DNA of 64,000 nucleotides from Postechiella sp039985655 (GCA_039985655.1 JBDWSF010000014.1:328787-392786); one strand, 5' to 3'. Positions 1 to 8,601 are shown, numbered from the stretch's first letter. Translations and numbers: made by a program. Notes: generated by a model from the sequence alone, not told the origin.

Positions 1-1496
1 ACTTCACTTAATTGCAAAATCAACTTATCTTTTACTGGATTTGGATAAAACTGAATTCTATTTTTATTAAATTCATTTGATGACAAAGTTGTAGTTGAAG
101 CATTAGAACTAATAACTTCGCTAAATAAAGTATTATCTGCCGAGTATGCTTTTATTTTAAACCATACAGCATCACCATTTGTAATCCCTGAACCATCCCA
201 TAAATAAGACGAGGCCGTTAATGCTGTAGTAATTGGCAAAAAAGTAACTTTATTATTAATACTGTATTCTATATCATATTTTAATGGGCGACCATCATCA
301 GGGTTATTTATAGTCCACGAAATAGGAGTTGATGTATTATAAACACCTGCGCTAGGAGATGATATACTAACATCTGGATGCTCATAACTATGTAATAACT
401 CAGCAAAACCAACACCAGTTACTGCATTGCCGTCTATAGTTCCAGAGATAGCAGTTGCTCCTTCGAAGAAGCGAAAGTTTAATTCCGTAATATTAACTTC
501 GGAATTTTCATAATTACTTGTAATTACTAAATCGATATTTTTTGAAGCTGAAGTTAATCGCCATTTTTTCGAATAATTACGTAGGTTATCTGGTGTGAAG
601 AAATACTCTAAACGTTCTATTTCAAAATCAGAAAAGGTATACTGCGTATTTTGATCTTCATCAACATAAGCTGATAAAATTTTATATTTTAAATTATTAG
701 GAATTTCATTATTTGAATCAAAAATATTCCAAAGATTTAAATCCGTACCATTATCTAATTTTATACTAAACCATTCGTAATCTTCACCACCTGTTATAGG
801 ATTAAAACTACCGTATTGTCTATCAATCCAAGCAGTTCCTGTAACTGTTTCAGTCGTTTCTCCAACCGTTAAACTTCCTGTAACTGTATTATCCGTTTGA
901 GAATAATAATAGGTGTAATTAGCAGCTCCTTGATCGAATAGACCATCTCCTCCTACTATTAATGGACGCTTTGTAGTTTCTAAATCAAAATCTAAAGTAA
1001 TATTGGCACTAGCTGTATTTAATTCGTATTCAAAAGGCGTCGGAGTAGTACTTGCGGTTTTATTTCTGAAATATTCTGTTCCTCCAAATATTTTATTGGC
1101 TACAAGATTTAATCCTGTTTCAGATAAAGTTGTATATGACGAAATTGCTTGAGTATCTTGATAAAATGTACCGTCAGATTCGTCTGTAACGTTTAAAATT
1201 CTAAAACCATCCAAAGAAATATCTGGAAGCAATGGCGATATTGGATTTGCAACCTGATATGGGTAATAAAAATAAGTTATCATAAAACTATATTCCTTAT
1301 TTGATGCTGTTGTAATATGCCCTGAGGTGTACCACCATTCTGTACTTTCACTAGCATGCCTACCTTCGTCTACAGGAAAGTTAATTTCACTTGCAGGTGT
1401 AGTTACTGGATTGTATGGATACGTTTTCCAAGCTTGAGAAAAGCCAGAAAAAGTAATTAGAATAAATAAAGCAATTAAAGTAGTTTTTGTGTTCAT
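1..1496 (-). CDS. Secreted AttH/CrtC-type lipocalin-like protein with T9SS sorting domain (3' end cut by window)
   Basis: Open from ATG at 1496 down to the window edge without a stop, so the C-terminus is incomplete. The first 20 or so residues (MNTKTTLIALFILITFSGFS) are a signal peptide. EWWYTSGHI near residue 45 and TGTAWIDRQYGS near residue 210 are hallmarks of the AttH / carotenoid hydratase (CrtC) double-lipocalin fold. A fibronectin-like segment (SWTINNPDDGRPLKYDIEYS) follows, and the last residues seen, FYPNPVKDKLILQLSE, are the start of a type A T9SS C-terminal sorting domain. Inference: it is exported through the Sec system and then the type IX system and is cell-surface or secreted. 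The substrate is unknown; members of this fold include carotenoid hydratases and lipid-acting proteins, but nothing here fixes an activity. Confidence 0.85.
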   Translation of the reverse strand, partial: MNTKTTLIALFILITFSGFSQAWKTYPYNPVTTPASEINFPVDEGRHASESTEWWYTSGHITTASNKEYSFMITYFYYPYQVANPISPLLPDISLDGFRILNVTDESDGTFYQDTQAISSYTTLSETGLNLVANKIFGGTEYFRNKTASTTPTPFEYELNTASANITLDFDLETTKRPLIVGGDGLFDQGAANYTYYYSQTDNTVTGSLTVGETTETVTGTAWIDRQYGSFNPITGGEDYEWFSIKLDNGTDLNLWNIFDSNNEIPNNLKYKILSAYVDEDQNTQYTFSDFEIERLEYFFTPDNLRNYSKKWRLTSASKNIDLVITSNYENSEVNITELNFRFFEGATAISGTIDGNAVTGVGFAELLHSYEHPDVSISSPSAGVYNTSTPISWTINNPDDGRPLKYDIEYSINNKVTFLPITTALTASSYLWDGSGITNGDAVWFKIKAYSADNTLFSEVISSNASTTTLSSNEFNKNRIQFYPNPVKDKLILQLSE

Positions 1497-1601
1497 AGCT
1501 AACATTTTGAACTCAAAGCTAGATTTAAAAAAAACGAACAACAAAACTTTAAGGCAAATGACCTATTATAAAGTATGAGTGGTATTTGCTTAAATAGTAT
1601 A

Positions 1602-1966
1602 ATACCAATTCTAAATTAAAACAAACCTAATAAAACATCCTTTTCTCCTTTCTATTTCAGAATATAAATAAACCGTAGTTATACTATGCTTAACCTATAG
1701 CCATATTTCAGAACGAGACATGAGTAAAATTAGTGCTTCGCCAAGCTCAGCAGAACTATCGAGAATAAAGTTTTTCATTTCAAAACCTGTTCTCGATACA
1801 ATTTTCTATTGAAAATTACTCGAACTGACATCTAGTTTCTCAAAATAAATCAAAATACACAACGGGTTATACTTAATTGATAGTCATTAGATAAAGAAAA
1901 AAATCATTCCCGATCGACATTCGAACAGGTTATTTTATTAGGCTCATTTTAACCTAGAATTGGTAT
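1602..1966. mobile_element. MITE-like element, 365 bp, 34-bp imperfect terminal inverted repeats
   Basis: The left end starts ATACCAATTCTAAATTAAAA and the right end, read on the other strand, starts ATACCAATTCTAGGTTAAAA. Over 34 bases I count 29 matches, and all five differences are transitions. No ORF of useful size lies inside. A second copy (10775-10858) has the same ends but lacks most of the interior, as expected of a non-autonomous element. A left-end fragment lies at 22178-22201. No target duplication longer than 2-3 bases (TA-rich) can be made out. No transposase in the window has matching ends. Confidence 0.7.
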
Positions 1967-1973
1967 AACACAA

Positions 1974-2004
1974 AAAAGCATCATCTTTCGATAATGCTTT
2001 TTAA
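1974..2004 (-). terminator. Hairpin terminator near 3' end of the prolyl isomerase gene
   Basis: AAAAGCAT, then ATC, TTTC, GAT, then ATGCTTTT: an interrupted stem flanked by A and T tracts on both strands, so it could act in both directions. Confidence 0.5.
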
Positions 2005-2125
2005 AATTTTATTTAAAGTTCTTTTTTGAAGAAACTTTATTAGTGTAATGCTTCTGCTTTGCAACATAAACTTTTCTCAACTTATGATGAGATGCTTTGG
2101 CTACGCTCAGCATAAGTGATTCACT

Positions 2126-2147
2126 AACTTTTTTTTCAAAAAAAGTT
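2126..2147 (-). terminator. A/T hairpin directly after the prolyl isomerase stop codon
   Basis: A near-perfect palindrome (AACTTTTTTT facing AAAAAAAGTT) about 10 bases beyond the stop codon at 2157. It is a plausible intrinsic terminator, although no separate U tract follows it. Confidence 0.4.
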
Positions 2148-2156
2148 GTTCTCTGC

Positions 2157-3089
2157 TTACTTTACATCCATTAATTCTACATCGAAAATAAGTGATGCAT
2201 CTGGTGGAATTACACCTCCAGCACCAGCACTTCCGTATGCTAAATCGCTAGGAATAACAAAACGCGCTTTGTCTCCCACTTTAAGTAAACCAACACCTTC
2301 GTCCCATCCTGGAATAACTTGACCAACACCTAAAGCAAAATCGATAGGTTGGTTACGTTTATATGATGAATCAAAAACGGTTCCATCTGTTAACTGTCCT
2401 TTATAGTGAACTGAAACTGTTTTACCTTTTTCTGCTTGTACACCAGAACCTTCTTGAATAATTTGGTAACGTAATCCGCTATCTGTTTTTTTAAATCCAG
2501 TGGCGATTTTTTCTAATTCTGCTTCTGCTTTCGCTTTTGCTTCTGCTAATCCTTTTTCTCTAGATCCTTCAAAAGTTCTAAATGCTTCGATTGCATTATA
2601 AGCTTCTGCATCTGTACCAACTCTTACTATTTCTAAACTATCGATAGTATCACCTTGCGCAACAGCATCAACAATCTTTTGTCCTTCTATTACTTTACCA
2701 AAAACCGTGTGTTTACCATCTAACCAAGGCGTTTCTATATGTGTTATAAAAAACTGACTTCCGTTTGTTCCTGGTCCTGCATTTGCCATAGACAATACAC
2801 CTGGTGCATCATGCTTTAAATCTGGGTGAATTTCGTCTTGAAATTTATAACCAGGACTTCCTGCACCTGAACCATCTGGACATCCACCTTGAATCATGAA
2901 ATCTGGAATAACTCTATGAAATTTTAAACCATTATAATATGGTGTTCCTTGAGGTTTCACTTTATTCTCCATGTTCCCTTCGGCTAAAGCAACAAAGTTA
3001 CCTACCGTTCCTGGTGTTTTTTTGTATTCTAAAGCGACAATAATTTCGCCTTTTGTAGTGTTAAATTTTGCGTATAAACCGTCTTGCAT
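2157..3089 (-). CDS. Dual-family peptidyl-prolyl isomerase: cyclophilin domain fused to FKBP domain
   Basis: 310 residues with two prolyl cis-trans isomerase folds in one chain. Residues about 8-165 are a cyclophilin (FHRVIPDFMIQGGCPDGSG, NGSQFFIT). A charged helical linker rich in K/E/A (about 175-205) follows. Residues about 215-310 are an FKBP domain (SVHYKGQLTDGTVFDSSY, GWDEGVGLLKVGDKARFVIP, LAYG). There is no signal peptide, so it probably works in the cytoplasm as a folding helper or chaperone. Cyclophilin-FKBP fusions of this order are known from flavobacteria. ATG at 3089 fits the cyclophilin N-terminus. It stands alone, with hairpins downstream and guaB upstream on the same strand 165 bp away. 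Confidence 0.93.
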   Translation of the reverse strand: MQDGLYAKFNTTKGEIIVALEYKKTPGTVGNFVALAEGNMENKVKPQGTPYYNGLKFHRVIPDFMIQGGCPDGSGAGSPGYKFQDEIHPDLKHDAPGVLSMANAGPGTNGSQFFITHIETPWLDGKHTVFGKVIEGQKIVDAVAQGDTIDSLEIVRVGTDAEAYNAIEAFRTFEGSREKGLAEAKAKAEAELEKIATGFKKTDSGLRYQIIQEGSGVQAEKGKTVSVHYKGQLTDGTVFDSSYKRNQPIDFALGVGQVIPGWDEGVGLLKVGDKARFVIPSDLAYGSAGAGGVIPPDASLIFDVELMDVK

Positions 3090-3200
3090 TGTTCTAGTTT
3101 TTAAGAAAGTGCAAAGATATGCTTTATAGTTTTAAGTGAAAAGGCAAAAGGTAAAAGTTTCGAGTGTCGCTTTGTTTTAAGGATTTCTATAGTTTAAACA

Positions 3201-3230
3201 AAAAAACACAACCAATAAGATTGTGTTTTT
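3201..3230 (-). terminator. Intrinsic terminator of guaB
   Basis: A perfect 10-bp stem (AAAAACACAA / TTGTGTTTTT) with a 9-base loop, ending in a T run when read on the minus strand, 25 bases after the guaB stop. Confidence 0.85.
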
Positions 3231-3254
3231 CCATTTTTACTTTATAATTAACTC

Positions 3255-4727
3255 CTATCTAGAATAGTTAGGAGATTCTTTTGTAATGGTTACATCGTGT
3301 GGATGACTTTCGTTAATACCACTCGCTGTAATTTTAACAAATTGTCCTGTTTCTTTAAGTGTATAAATATCTTTAGCTCCGCAATAGCCCATACCTGCAC
3401 GTAAACCACCAACAAATTGATGTATACTTTCGTTTAATTCACCTTTGTATGGTACACGTCCCACAATACCTTCTGGAACTAGTTTTTTAATATCGTCTTC
3501 TACATCTTGGAAATAACGGTCTTTACTCCCTTGTTTCATCGCTTCAACAGACCCCATGCCACGGTAAGACTTAAATTTTCGTCCTTCGTAAATAATAGTT
3601 TCTCCTGGAGATTCTTTTGTTCCTGCTAAAAGCGATCCTAACATTACGGTATCTGCTCCTGCAGCAATAGCTTTAGGAATATCGCCTGTATAACGAATAC
3701 CTCCATCTGCAATTACTGGAACGCCTGAGCCTTTAATTGCGGCAGCCACTTCTAATACAGCAGAAAACTGAGGAAACCCAACGCCTGCAACAACACGTGT
3801 TGTACAAATAGAACCTGGTCCAATACCTACTTTTACAGCATCGGCACCGGCTTCTACTAAATATTTAGCTGCAGCTCCTGTTGCTATATTTCCAACAATA
3901 ACATCTAGCTCTGGAAATTTAGCCTTAACAGCTTTTAAAGCCTCTACAACAGTTTTTGTATGTCCGTGAGCTGTATCAATAACAACCGCATCAACGCCTG
4001 CGTTAACTAAAGCTTCTGCTCTATCTACAACATCAGCTGTTACTCCTAAAGCTGCTGCTACTCGTAAACGACCGTATTGGTCTTTATTAGCGTTTGGTTT
4101 TTGAGTTAATTTTGTAATATCTCTAAACGTAATTAAACCAGAAAGTTTATAATTATCGTCTACAATAAGTAACTTTTCAATTTTATGATTTTGCAAAATT
4201 AATTCGGCATCGTCTAGTGAAGTCCCCACTGCAGCTGTAACCAAGTTTTTACTTGTCATGACTTCTGTAATTGGTCTTTTGTGAACGTGCTCGAAACGTA
4301 AATCGCGATTGGTAACAATACCTTTTAATGTCCCGTCTTTATCTACAATTGGAATACCACCAATACCATGCTCTGCCATGTATCGTTTTGCATCTAGAAC
4401 TTTAGCTGTAAGCGGTAAAGTAACAGGATCAATAATCATTCCGCTTTCTGCACGCTTTACTTTTCTAACTTTAAGCGCTTGCGCCTCAATAGTCATATTT
4501 TTATGAAGTACACCAATACCTCCTTCTTGCGCCATAGCAATTGCCATTTTGCTTTCAGTAACTGTATCCATTGCTGCGGATACAATAGGAACATTGATCG
4601 TAATATTTCGTGTAAATTTTGATTGAATACTAACTTCTCTTGGAAGGACTTCTGAAAAGGCTGGGACTAAAAGTACGTCGTCGTAAGTTAAACCTTCTCC
4701 TACTATTTTGTTTTGATGTGCGGTCAT
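3255..4727 (-). CDS. guaB: Inosine-5'-monophosphate dehydrogenase
   Basis: 490 residues, normal length. It oxidises IMP to XMP with NAD+, the committed step of guanine nucleotide synthesis, in the cytoplasm. The TIM barrel is interrupted by two CBS domains (about 98-147 and 157-207). The catalytic loop GPGSICTTRVVAG carries the active-site cysteine at residue 308, and a flap containing MGSVEAM is visible. ATG at 4727 is preceded by a TATATTTG -7 box. It is transcribed alone, with its own terminator. pyrF and a purM-like gene lie a few kb away, but there is no operon. Confidence 0.97.
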   Translation of the reverse strand: MTAHQNKIVGEGLTYDDVLLVPAFSEVLPREVSIQSKFTRNITINVPIVSAAMDTVTESKMAIAMAQEGGIGVLHKNMTIEAQALKVRKVKRAESGMIIDPVTLPLTAKVLDAKRYMAEHGIGGIPIVDKDGTLKGIVTNRDLRFEHVHKRPITEVMTSKNLVTAAVGTSLDDAELILQNHKIEKLLIVDDNYKLSGLITFRDITKLTQKPNANKDQYGRLRVAAALGVTADVVDRAEALVNAGVDAVVIDTAHGHTKTVVEALKAVKAKFPELDVIVGNIATGAAAKYLVEAGADAVKVGIGPGSICTTRVVAGVGFPQFSAVLEVAAAIKGSGVPVIADGGIRYTGDIPKAIAAGADTVMLGSLLAGTKESPGETIIYEGRKFKSYRGMGSVEAMKQGSKDRYFQDVEDDIKKLVPEGIVGRVPYKGELNESIHQFVGGLRAGMGYCGAKDIYTLKETGQFVKITASGINESHPHDVTITKESPNYSR

Positions 4728-4751
4728 GATGCAATTACGTTATAATTGCGT

Positions 4752-4760
4752 GCAAATATA
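4752..4760 (-). promoter_or_regulatory. Putative -7 box of guaB
   Basis: TATATTTGC on the minus strand matches the Bacteroidota -7 consensus TAnnTTTG and lies 25 bases before the guaB start codon. Confidence 0.5.
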
Positions 4761-5284
4761 CAACATATATGCTAATTAATTATGATTTATTTATAAGCCT
4801 TTTCGCAATACGATTTCAAGGTTTTAATAGCGTACTTCTGGATCTGATAAATCGCCTTAAACTCCAGTTTTTTTTTTGATAACAGTTAAGCGACTTCCAT
4901 TCTTTATCGAGAACAGTATAACTAATAAGTAGTATTATGAGAAATAAGAGTAATCGTATAATTATGGATTTTTTTATGACTTTTTAAGAATAAGCTTTTT
5001 TAGCATTAGCATCCCTAATGGCAAGATCAAGGAATTTAATACCATTGCCTTACTCTCTCCTGCTAGTCCTTGTATGCGCTAGCGCTTCGTCTTTGACGAG
5101 TGCCGTAATTGAGTAAAAATAAAAAGAGAAGCCACATTATAGATTTATAGTGTATTTTTTTATGCAATCGATTTAAGCTTCACAGATTTAATTAAAGTAT
5201 CAAGAGTGTAAAAGAATATGTTCTCTATCATTTTCATCCATTTGCTGTGCTTCAATAACACCCCGTATTCCATAGTATGCGCTA

Positions 5285-5460
5285 CTTCCAAATCCACCAA
5301 ACTCAAACAAGACACTATTTTTTTAGATTCCTCTGCATTATAAAAAAATTTACAACATTGTTTTTCGCAATTAATTTGCGGGAATCCTGCGTCTTGGGCA
5401 ATACCTAGAACAGTAATATATTGCTATGCCTTGTCTTTAACTATTTTAGTCTCTATTTTT
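5285..5460 (-). pseudogene. N-terminal remnant of a PqqB-like MBL-fold hydrolase
   Basis: Translation on the minus strand from about 5423 gives ITVLGIAQDAGFPQINCEKQ followed by CCKFFYNAEESKKIVSCLSL and VD. This is the characteristic start of the PqqB-like metallo-beta-lactamase-fold proteins of Bacteroidota (VLGIAQDAGFPQ-x-C and a CC pair). A TAG codon sits just upstream in frame, there is no start codon or lipoprotein signal, and similarity stops abruptly after SLVD. The DNA directly downstream reads, in another frame, like the C-terminus of a different protein (GFGSSAYYGIRGVIEAQQMD and a few more residues, then a stop at about 5200). I read this as a deletion scar joining remnants of two genes. 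Confidence 0.65.
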
Positions 5461-5534
5461 TCCAAATTGGTATAACATAATAAGGCACTCGTCGATAATA
5501 GGATTAATAATTAAGTAATTCTCATAAGTATATT

Positions 5535-5542
5535 TATCTTTG
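5535..5542 (+). promoter_or_regulatory. Putative -7 box of the DUF4197 lipoprotein gene
   Basis: TATCTTTG, a perfect match to TAnnTTTG, 22 bases before the ATG at 5565. Confidence 0.6.
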
Positions 5543-5564
5543 TTAAATATATAAAACATAAATT

Positions 5565-6272
5565 ATGATTCGTAAAATATTAGCATTTGTCTTAATTTTT
5601 AATTTTACTGCCTGTGCAGAGTTACAACAAGTTGTTAATCAATTACCACAAGCTGGAGGCGGCATTGGGAATACAGAAATTGCTTCTGGATTACGACAAG
5701 CTTTAGATTTTGGGATTGACAAACAGGTAACCAAACTAACGCAAACAGATGGTTTCTTTAAAAATGACTTGGTAAAAATATTATTACCAGAAGAACTTCA
5801 AAAAGTAGATAAAACACTTAGAGATATTGGTTTAAGCAAATTAGCCGATGAAGGTTTAAAAGTACTTAATAGAGCTGCAGAAGACGCTGTAAAAGAAGCA
5901 ACACCTATATTTGTTGATGCAATTAAAGGTATTACTTTTGCTGATGCTAAAAACATTTTAATTGGTAGTGATGATGCAGCAACACAATATTTAACGAGTA
6001 AAACACAAACCGCCTTATACGCTAAATTTAACCCTGTAATTAAGCAATCGTTTAGCAAAGTTGGTGCAGACGAAATTTGGAGTAACTTAATTAATAAATA
6101 TAATACCATTCCCTTTACATCTGATGTGAATCCAGATTTAACAGATTACGTTACTGGAGAAGCTTTAAAAGGTGTATTTACTATGATTGCTGTCGAAGAA
6201 AAAGATATTAGAACAAAAACAGCTTCTAGAACTACAGATTTATTAAAAAAAGTTTTTGCATTACAAGACTAA
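5565..6272 (+). CDS. DUF4197 family lipoprotein
   Basis: 235 residues. A short hydrophobic signal ends in the lipobox FTAC (Cys17), so the protein should be lipidated and anchored in a membrane facing the periplasm. The rest is an all-helical DUF4197 domain (LRQALDFGIDKQVTKL, GFFKNDLVKILLPEEL, ALYAKFNPVIKQSF, DYVTGEALKGVFTMI). The family is widespread in Bacteroidota and Proteobacteria and its role is unknown. The gene is monocistronic, with a -7 box in front and a strong terminator behind. Confidence 0.9.
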   Translation: MIRKILAFVLIFNFTACAELQQVVNQLPQAGGGIGNTEIASGLRQALDFGIDKQVTKLTQTDGFFKNDLVKILLPEELQKVDKTLRDIGLSKLADEGLKVLNRAAEDAVKEATPIFVDAIKGITFADAKNILIGSDDAATQYLTSKTQTALYAKFNPVIKQSFSKVGADEIWSNLINKYNTIPFTSDVNPDLTDYVTGEALKGVFTMIAVEEKDIRTKTASRTTDLLKKVFALQD

Positions 6273-6292
6273 AATTAAATCTATTTTATAAT

Positions 6293-6323
6293 AAAAAACC
6301 GAATGTAGCATTCGGTTTTTTTT
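6293..6323 (+). terminator. Intrinsic terminator of the DUF4197 gene
   Basis: ACCGAATG, TAG, CATTCGGT stem with an A tract before and eight T after, 20 bases past the stop codon. Confidence 0.9.
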
Positions 6324-6443
6324 ATGCTTTAAATCCAAATAACTTATAGTATTAACCTTTTTAGTAATCACAAAATGACTAAGTCAAACTTATTTTTTGA
6401 TATTAAACAAAAAAATCGTACATTTAAGTGCCTGTTTATCAGC

Positions 6444-6641
6444 ATGAATCGAATTGAAAACATAAAGAACCATCAAAGCAAACTTAGCAAGCGTTACAAG
6501 CAACTTGTTGAACAGGCTTATAATTTTAGACAAACCGATTCTGCTTTAAGCGACATTTCTGAATACAAATCCATCAAGCTGCTTAACAAATTAAATAGAT
6601 TAAAATATCTTTCGAGAGAACAAACCGAAATAAGGAATTAA
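6444..6641 (+). CDS. Small Lacal_2735-like family protein
   Basis: 65 residues from ATG at 6444 (MNRIENIKNHQSKLSKRYKQ...). This start is preferred over an in-frame ATG at 6375, which would add 23 residues of poor composition. The protein is basic and helical (LSKRYKQLVEQAYNF, DSALSDISEYKSIKLLNKL), probably one or two coiled helices. It resembles the short flavobacterial proteins annotated as Lacal_2735 family, known only by name. There is no signal peptide or membrane segment. Function unknown. Confidence 0.7.
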   Translation: MNRIENIKNHQSKLSKRYKQLVEQAYNFRQTDSALSDISEYKSIKLLNKLNRLKYLSREQTEIRN

Positions 6642-6721
6642 GTTAATTTATCAATTCTTTAACGTTTATATCACATCCAAAAGCTCTGAAAATCCGTACT
6701 TTATAGTAAAAAATAGAAACT

Positions 6722-6868
6722 ATGAACCCACATTTTTGTAGAGTAGGCAAAATCAAACCAAATTTAGAGAAACTAATTAGCTTAAAAGAGCTGGAAAATA
6801 AAATCTTAAATTTTGTTGATGATGTTAGTAAAGTTGATTATTCTGAAGACTTAAACGCAAGTTTTTAA
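6722..6868 (+). CDS. Possible small ORF, 48 residues
   Basis: ATG at 6722 to TAA at 6868, giving MNPHFCRVGKIKPNLEKLIS and a further acidic helical half ending in SEDLNASF. The composition looks protein-like, and it lies 80 bases after a same-strand small gene. Its last 44 bases overlap the convergent metal-receptor gene. I recognise no family and it may be spurious. Confidence 0.25.
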   Translation: MNPHFCRVGKIKPNLEKLISLKELENKILNFVDDVSKVDYSEDLNASF

Positions 6869-7628
6869 AATACTTGAAAGCTTTTAATAACCGAGAGCCA
6901 TACCAAGAAAACATTTCACCATCAACAGTAATTATTTTTGCATTAGGATAGTATACTTGTACCTCAACTATATGGGAATCAGTAAAAGGAAATGGTTCTG
7001 AGGAAAGCAGCACCAACTCAACCTGACCATCGGTCTTTAATTTTGAAAGTTCTATTTCTGGATAACGCGTTTTTGAGTCATATACATTTTTAAACTTATT
7101 TATATTTAATAAATAGTTTATAAAAGTATCGTTAGCGGCGACCAACCAAGGGGTTTTCCATATAAAATAGGTCGCTTTTATAGTTGGTTTATCTCTAATG
7201 AATGCTTCAAAACATTCTACTTCGTTTTTGATTTTAGCAATTAATAATGATGCTTTATTTTCTATATTAAAAATATTGCCATACTGCCCAATTAATTCCA
7301 AACTATCATCAATAGTAAAAATATCGGAAACATGAACTGGACAAATTAACTCGCAAGCTTCAACAATAGCTTTTGTATTCTCTTCTTTATTACAAAGAAT
7401 AATGTCCGGATTCAGCTTTTTAATTCGATCTAAATGAATTTGTTTTGTACCTCCAACTACTGTAACATCTGTTTTTATATGATGTGGATGCACACAGAAT
7501 TTAGTAAGACCAACAAGATTAGCTTCTAAACCCAAATCACATAATAATTCCGTTTGACTTGGAACTAACGAAATGATTCGCTTTGGAGTTTCTTTAAATT
7601 TAAGAGTTCTGTTTATTTGATCTATCAT
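6825..7628 (-). CDS. Helical-backbone metal receptor (BtuF/FhuD-like), no signal peptide
   Basis: 267 residues of the class III substrate-binding fold used for cobalamin and iron-siderophore uptake. The motifs are PKRIISLVPSQTELLCDLGL, LVGLTKFCVHP and a central KLNPDIILCNKEEN strand; the second lobe contains YFIWKTPWLVAANDTFINYL. No signal peptide or lipobox is present, so it is probably cytoplasmic, as in many flavobacterial homologues of this size, and not a classical periplasmic receptor. Cobalamin or a related corrin is one possible ligand, since a B12-dependent reductase is encoded 3.3 kb away, but that link is inference. pyrF lies upstream on the same strand (60-bp gap). Confidence 0.8.
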   Translation of the reverse strand: MIDQINRTLKFKETPKRIISLVPSQTELLCDLGLEANLVGLTKFCVHPHHIKTDVTVVGGTKQIHLDRIKKLNPDIILCNKEENTKAIVEACELICPVHVSDIFTIDDSLELIGQYGNIFNIENKASLLIAKIKNEVECFEAFIRDKPTIKATYFIWKTPWLVAANDTFINYLLNINKFKNVYDSKTRYPEIELSKLKTDGQVELVLLSSEPFPFTDSHIVEVQVYYPNAKIITVDGEMFSWYGSRLLKAFKYFKNLRLSLQNNQLY

Positions 7629-7688
7629 ATTAAAAGTTCACAGTCGCAATCAAAGTTTTCAGTTTTACTCGGACGCCACTGAGACTGA

Positions 7689-8513
7689 TTATTGGGACTG
7701 ATTACTTAAAATCAACGCCATCTCCTTTTGAAGTTCTTCAGCTTTTAAAGCTGCCGCTTGGGCATAATATTCATCAGAAGATGCATAAATAATACCTCGT
7801 GAAGAATTAATTAACAATCCTACAGTATCGCTCATTCCGTATTTACAAACGTCTTGCAAATTTCCGCCTTGTGCCCCTACTCCTGGTACTAAAAGGAAAC
7901 TATTTGGAATAATTTTTCTTATATCTGCAAAATATTCGGCTTTAGTAGCCCCAACAACATACATTAAGTTTTCAGAATTCTCCCAAGGTTTAGAAGTCTC
8001 TAAAACTTGTTTATAAAGTTCTTTCCCATCAACTGTTTTTGTTTGAAAATCGAATGCGCCTTGATTTGAGGTTAACGCCAACATAATAGTGTGCTTATTT
8101 TCAAAAGCCAAAAAGGGCTCTACGGAATCTTTTCCCATATAGGGAGCAACCGTTACACTATCGAAAGCTAAATCTTCAAAAAAGGCTTTAGCATACATAC
8201 TGCTTGTATTACCAATGTCTCCACGTTTAGCATCAGCTATTGTGAAAATTTCGGGATGCTTATCATTTAAATAATTAATAGTCTTTTCTAAAGACTGCCA
8301 CCCTTTTATACCATAAGCTTCATAAAATGCCGTATTAGGCTTATAGGCTACACATAAATGATGTGTGGCATCGATAATAGCTTTATTAAAAGAAAAAATA
8401 GGATCTTCTTCTTTTAAAAGGTGCTGTGGAATTTTATTCAAATCAACGTCTAATCCAATACATAGAAAAGATTTTTTAAGTTTGATTTGCTGTATGAGTT
8501 GATTTGTTGTCAC
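7689..8513 (-). CDS. pyrF: Orotidine 5'-phosphate decarboxylase (type 2)
   Basis: 274 residues, typical of the longer type 2 form. It decarboxylates OMP to UMP, the last step of de novo pyrimidine synthesis. The catalytic motif DAKRGDIGNT is at residues 94-103 (Lys96). IGLDVDLNKIP at the N-terminus and LVPGVGAQGG in the phosphate-binding region agree. It may be co-transcribed with prfA 114 bp upstream, although a palindromic repeat lies in the gap. Confidence 0.96.
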   Translation of the reverse strand: MTTNQLIQQIKLKKSFLCIGLDVDLNKIPQHLLKEEDPIFSFNKAIIDATHHLCVAYKPNTAFYEAYGIKGWQSLEKTINYLNDKHPEIFTIADAKRGDIGNTSSMYAKAFFEDLAFDSVTVAPYMGKDSVEPFLAFENKHTIMLALTSNQGAFDFQTKTVDGKELYKQVLETSKPWENSENLMYVVGATKAEYFADIRKIIPNSFLLVPGVGAQGGNLQDVCKYGMSDTVGLLINSSRGIIYASSDEYYAQAAALKAEELQKEMALILSNQSQ

Positions 8514-8601
8514 TTGATATATATTCTCATTCCTGTCTTTCGTTTTGGATCAAGATAAACTAAAGCAGGAACCTATTATTATAATATACTTCGATTCATG
8601 A

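Larger units (their letters stand above)
1497..2156. other. Intergenic region with MITE-like element and terminator hairpins
   Basis: No credible coding sequence. The stretch holds the promoter side of the lipocalin gene, a 365-bp element with terminal inverted repeats (1602-1966), and several hairpins between 1974 and 2147 downstream of the prolyl isomerase gene. Confidence 0.7.
4728..5564. other. Intergenic region with guaB promoter and decayed coding remnants
   Basis: 837 bases without an intact gene. On the minus strand there is a clear fragment of a PqqB-like hydrolase (separate entry). Closer to guaB there is a possible decayed small membrane ORF (about 4790-4985), readable only with a frameshift and without a start codon. 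Palindromic debris lies around 5030-5110. The bases near 5463 (AAATTGGTATAACA) resemble the outer end of the MITE-like element. Confidence 0.6.

Noticed and set aside
4790..4985. Minus-strand frame with a hydrophobic start and VLDKEWKSLNCYQKK, continuing after a shift as LEFKAIYQIQKYAIKTLKSY
   Set aside because: It needs a frameshift in an A run and has no start codon; it may be a dead small membrane gene before guaB, but is too weak to list as a pseudogene.
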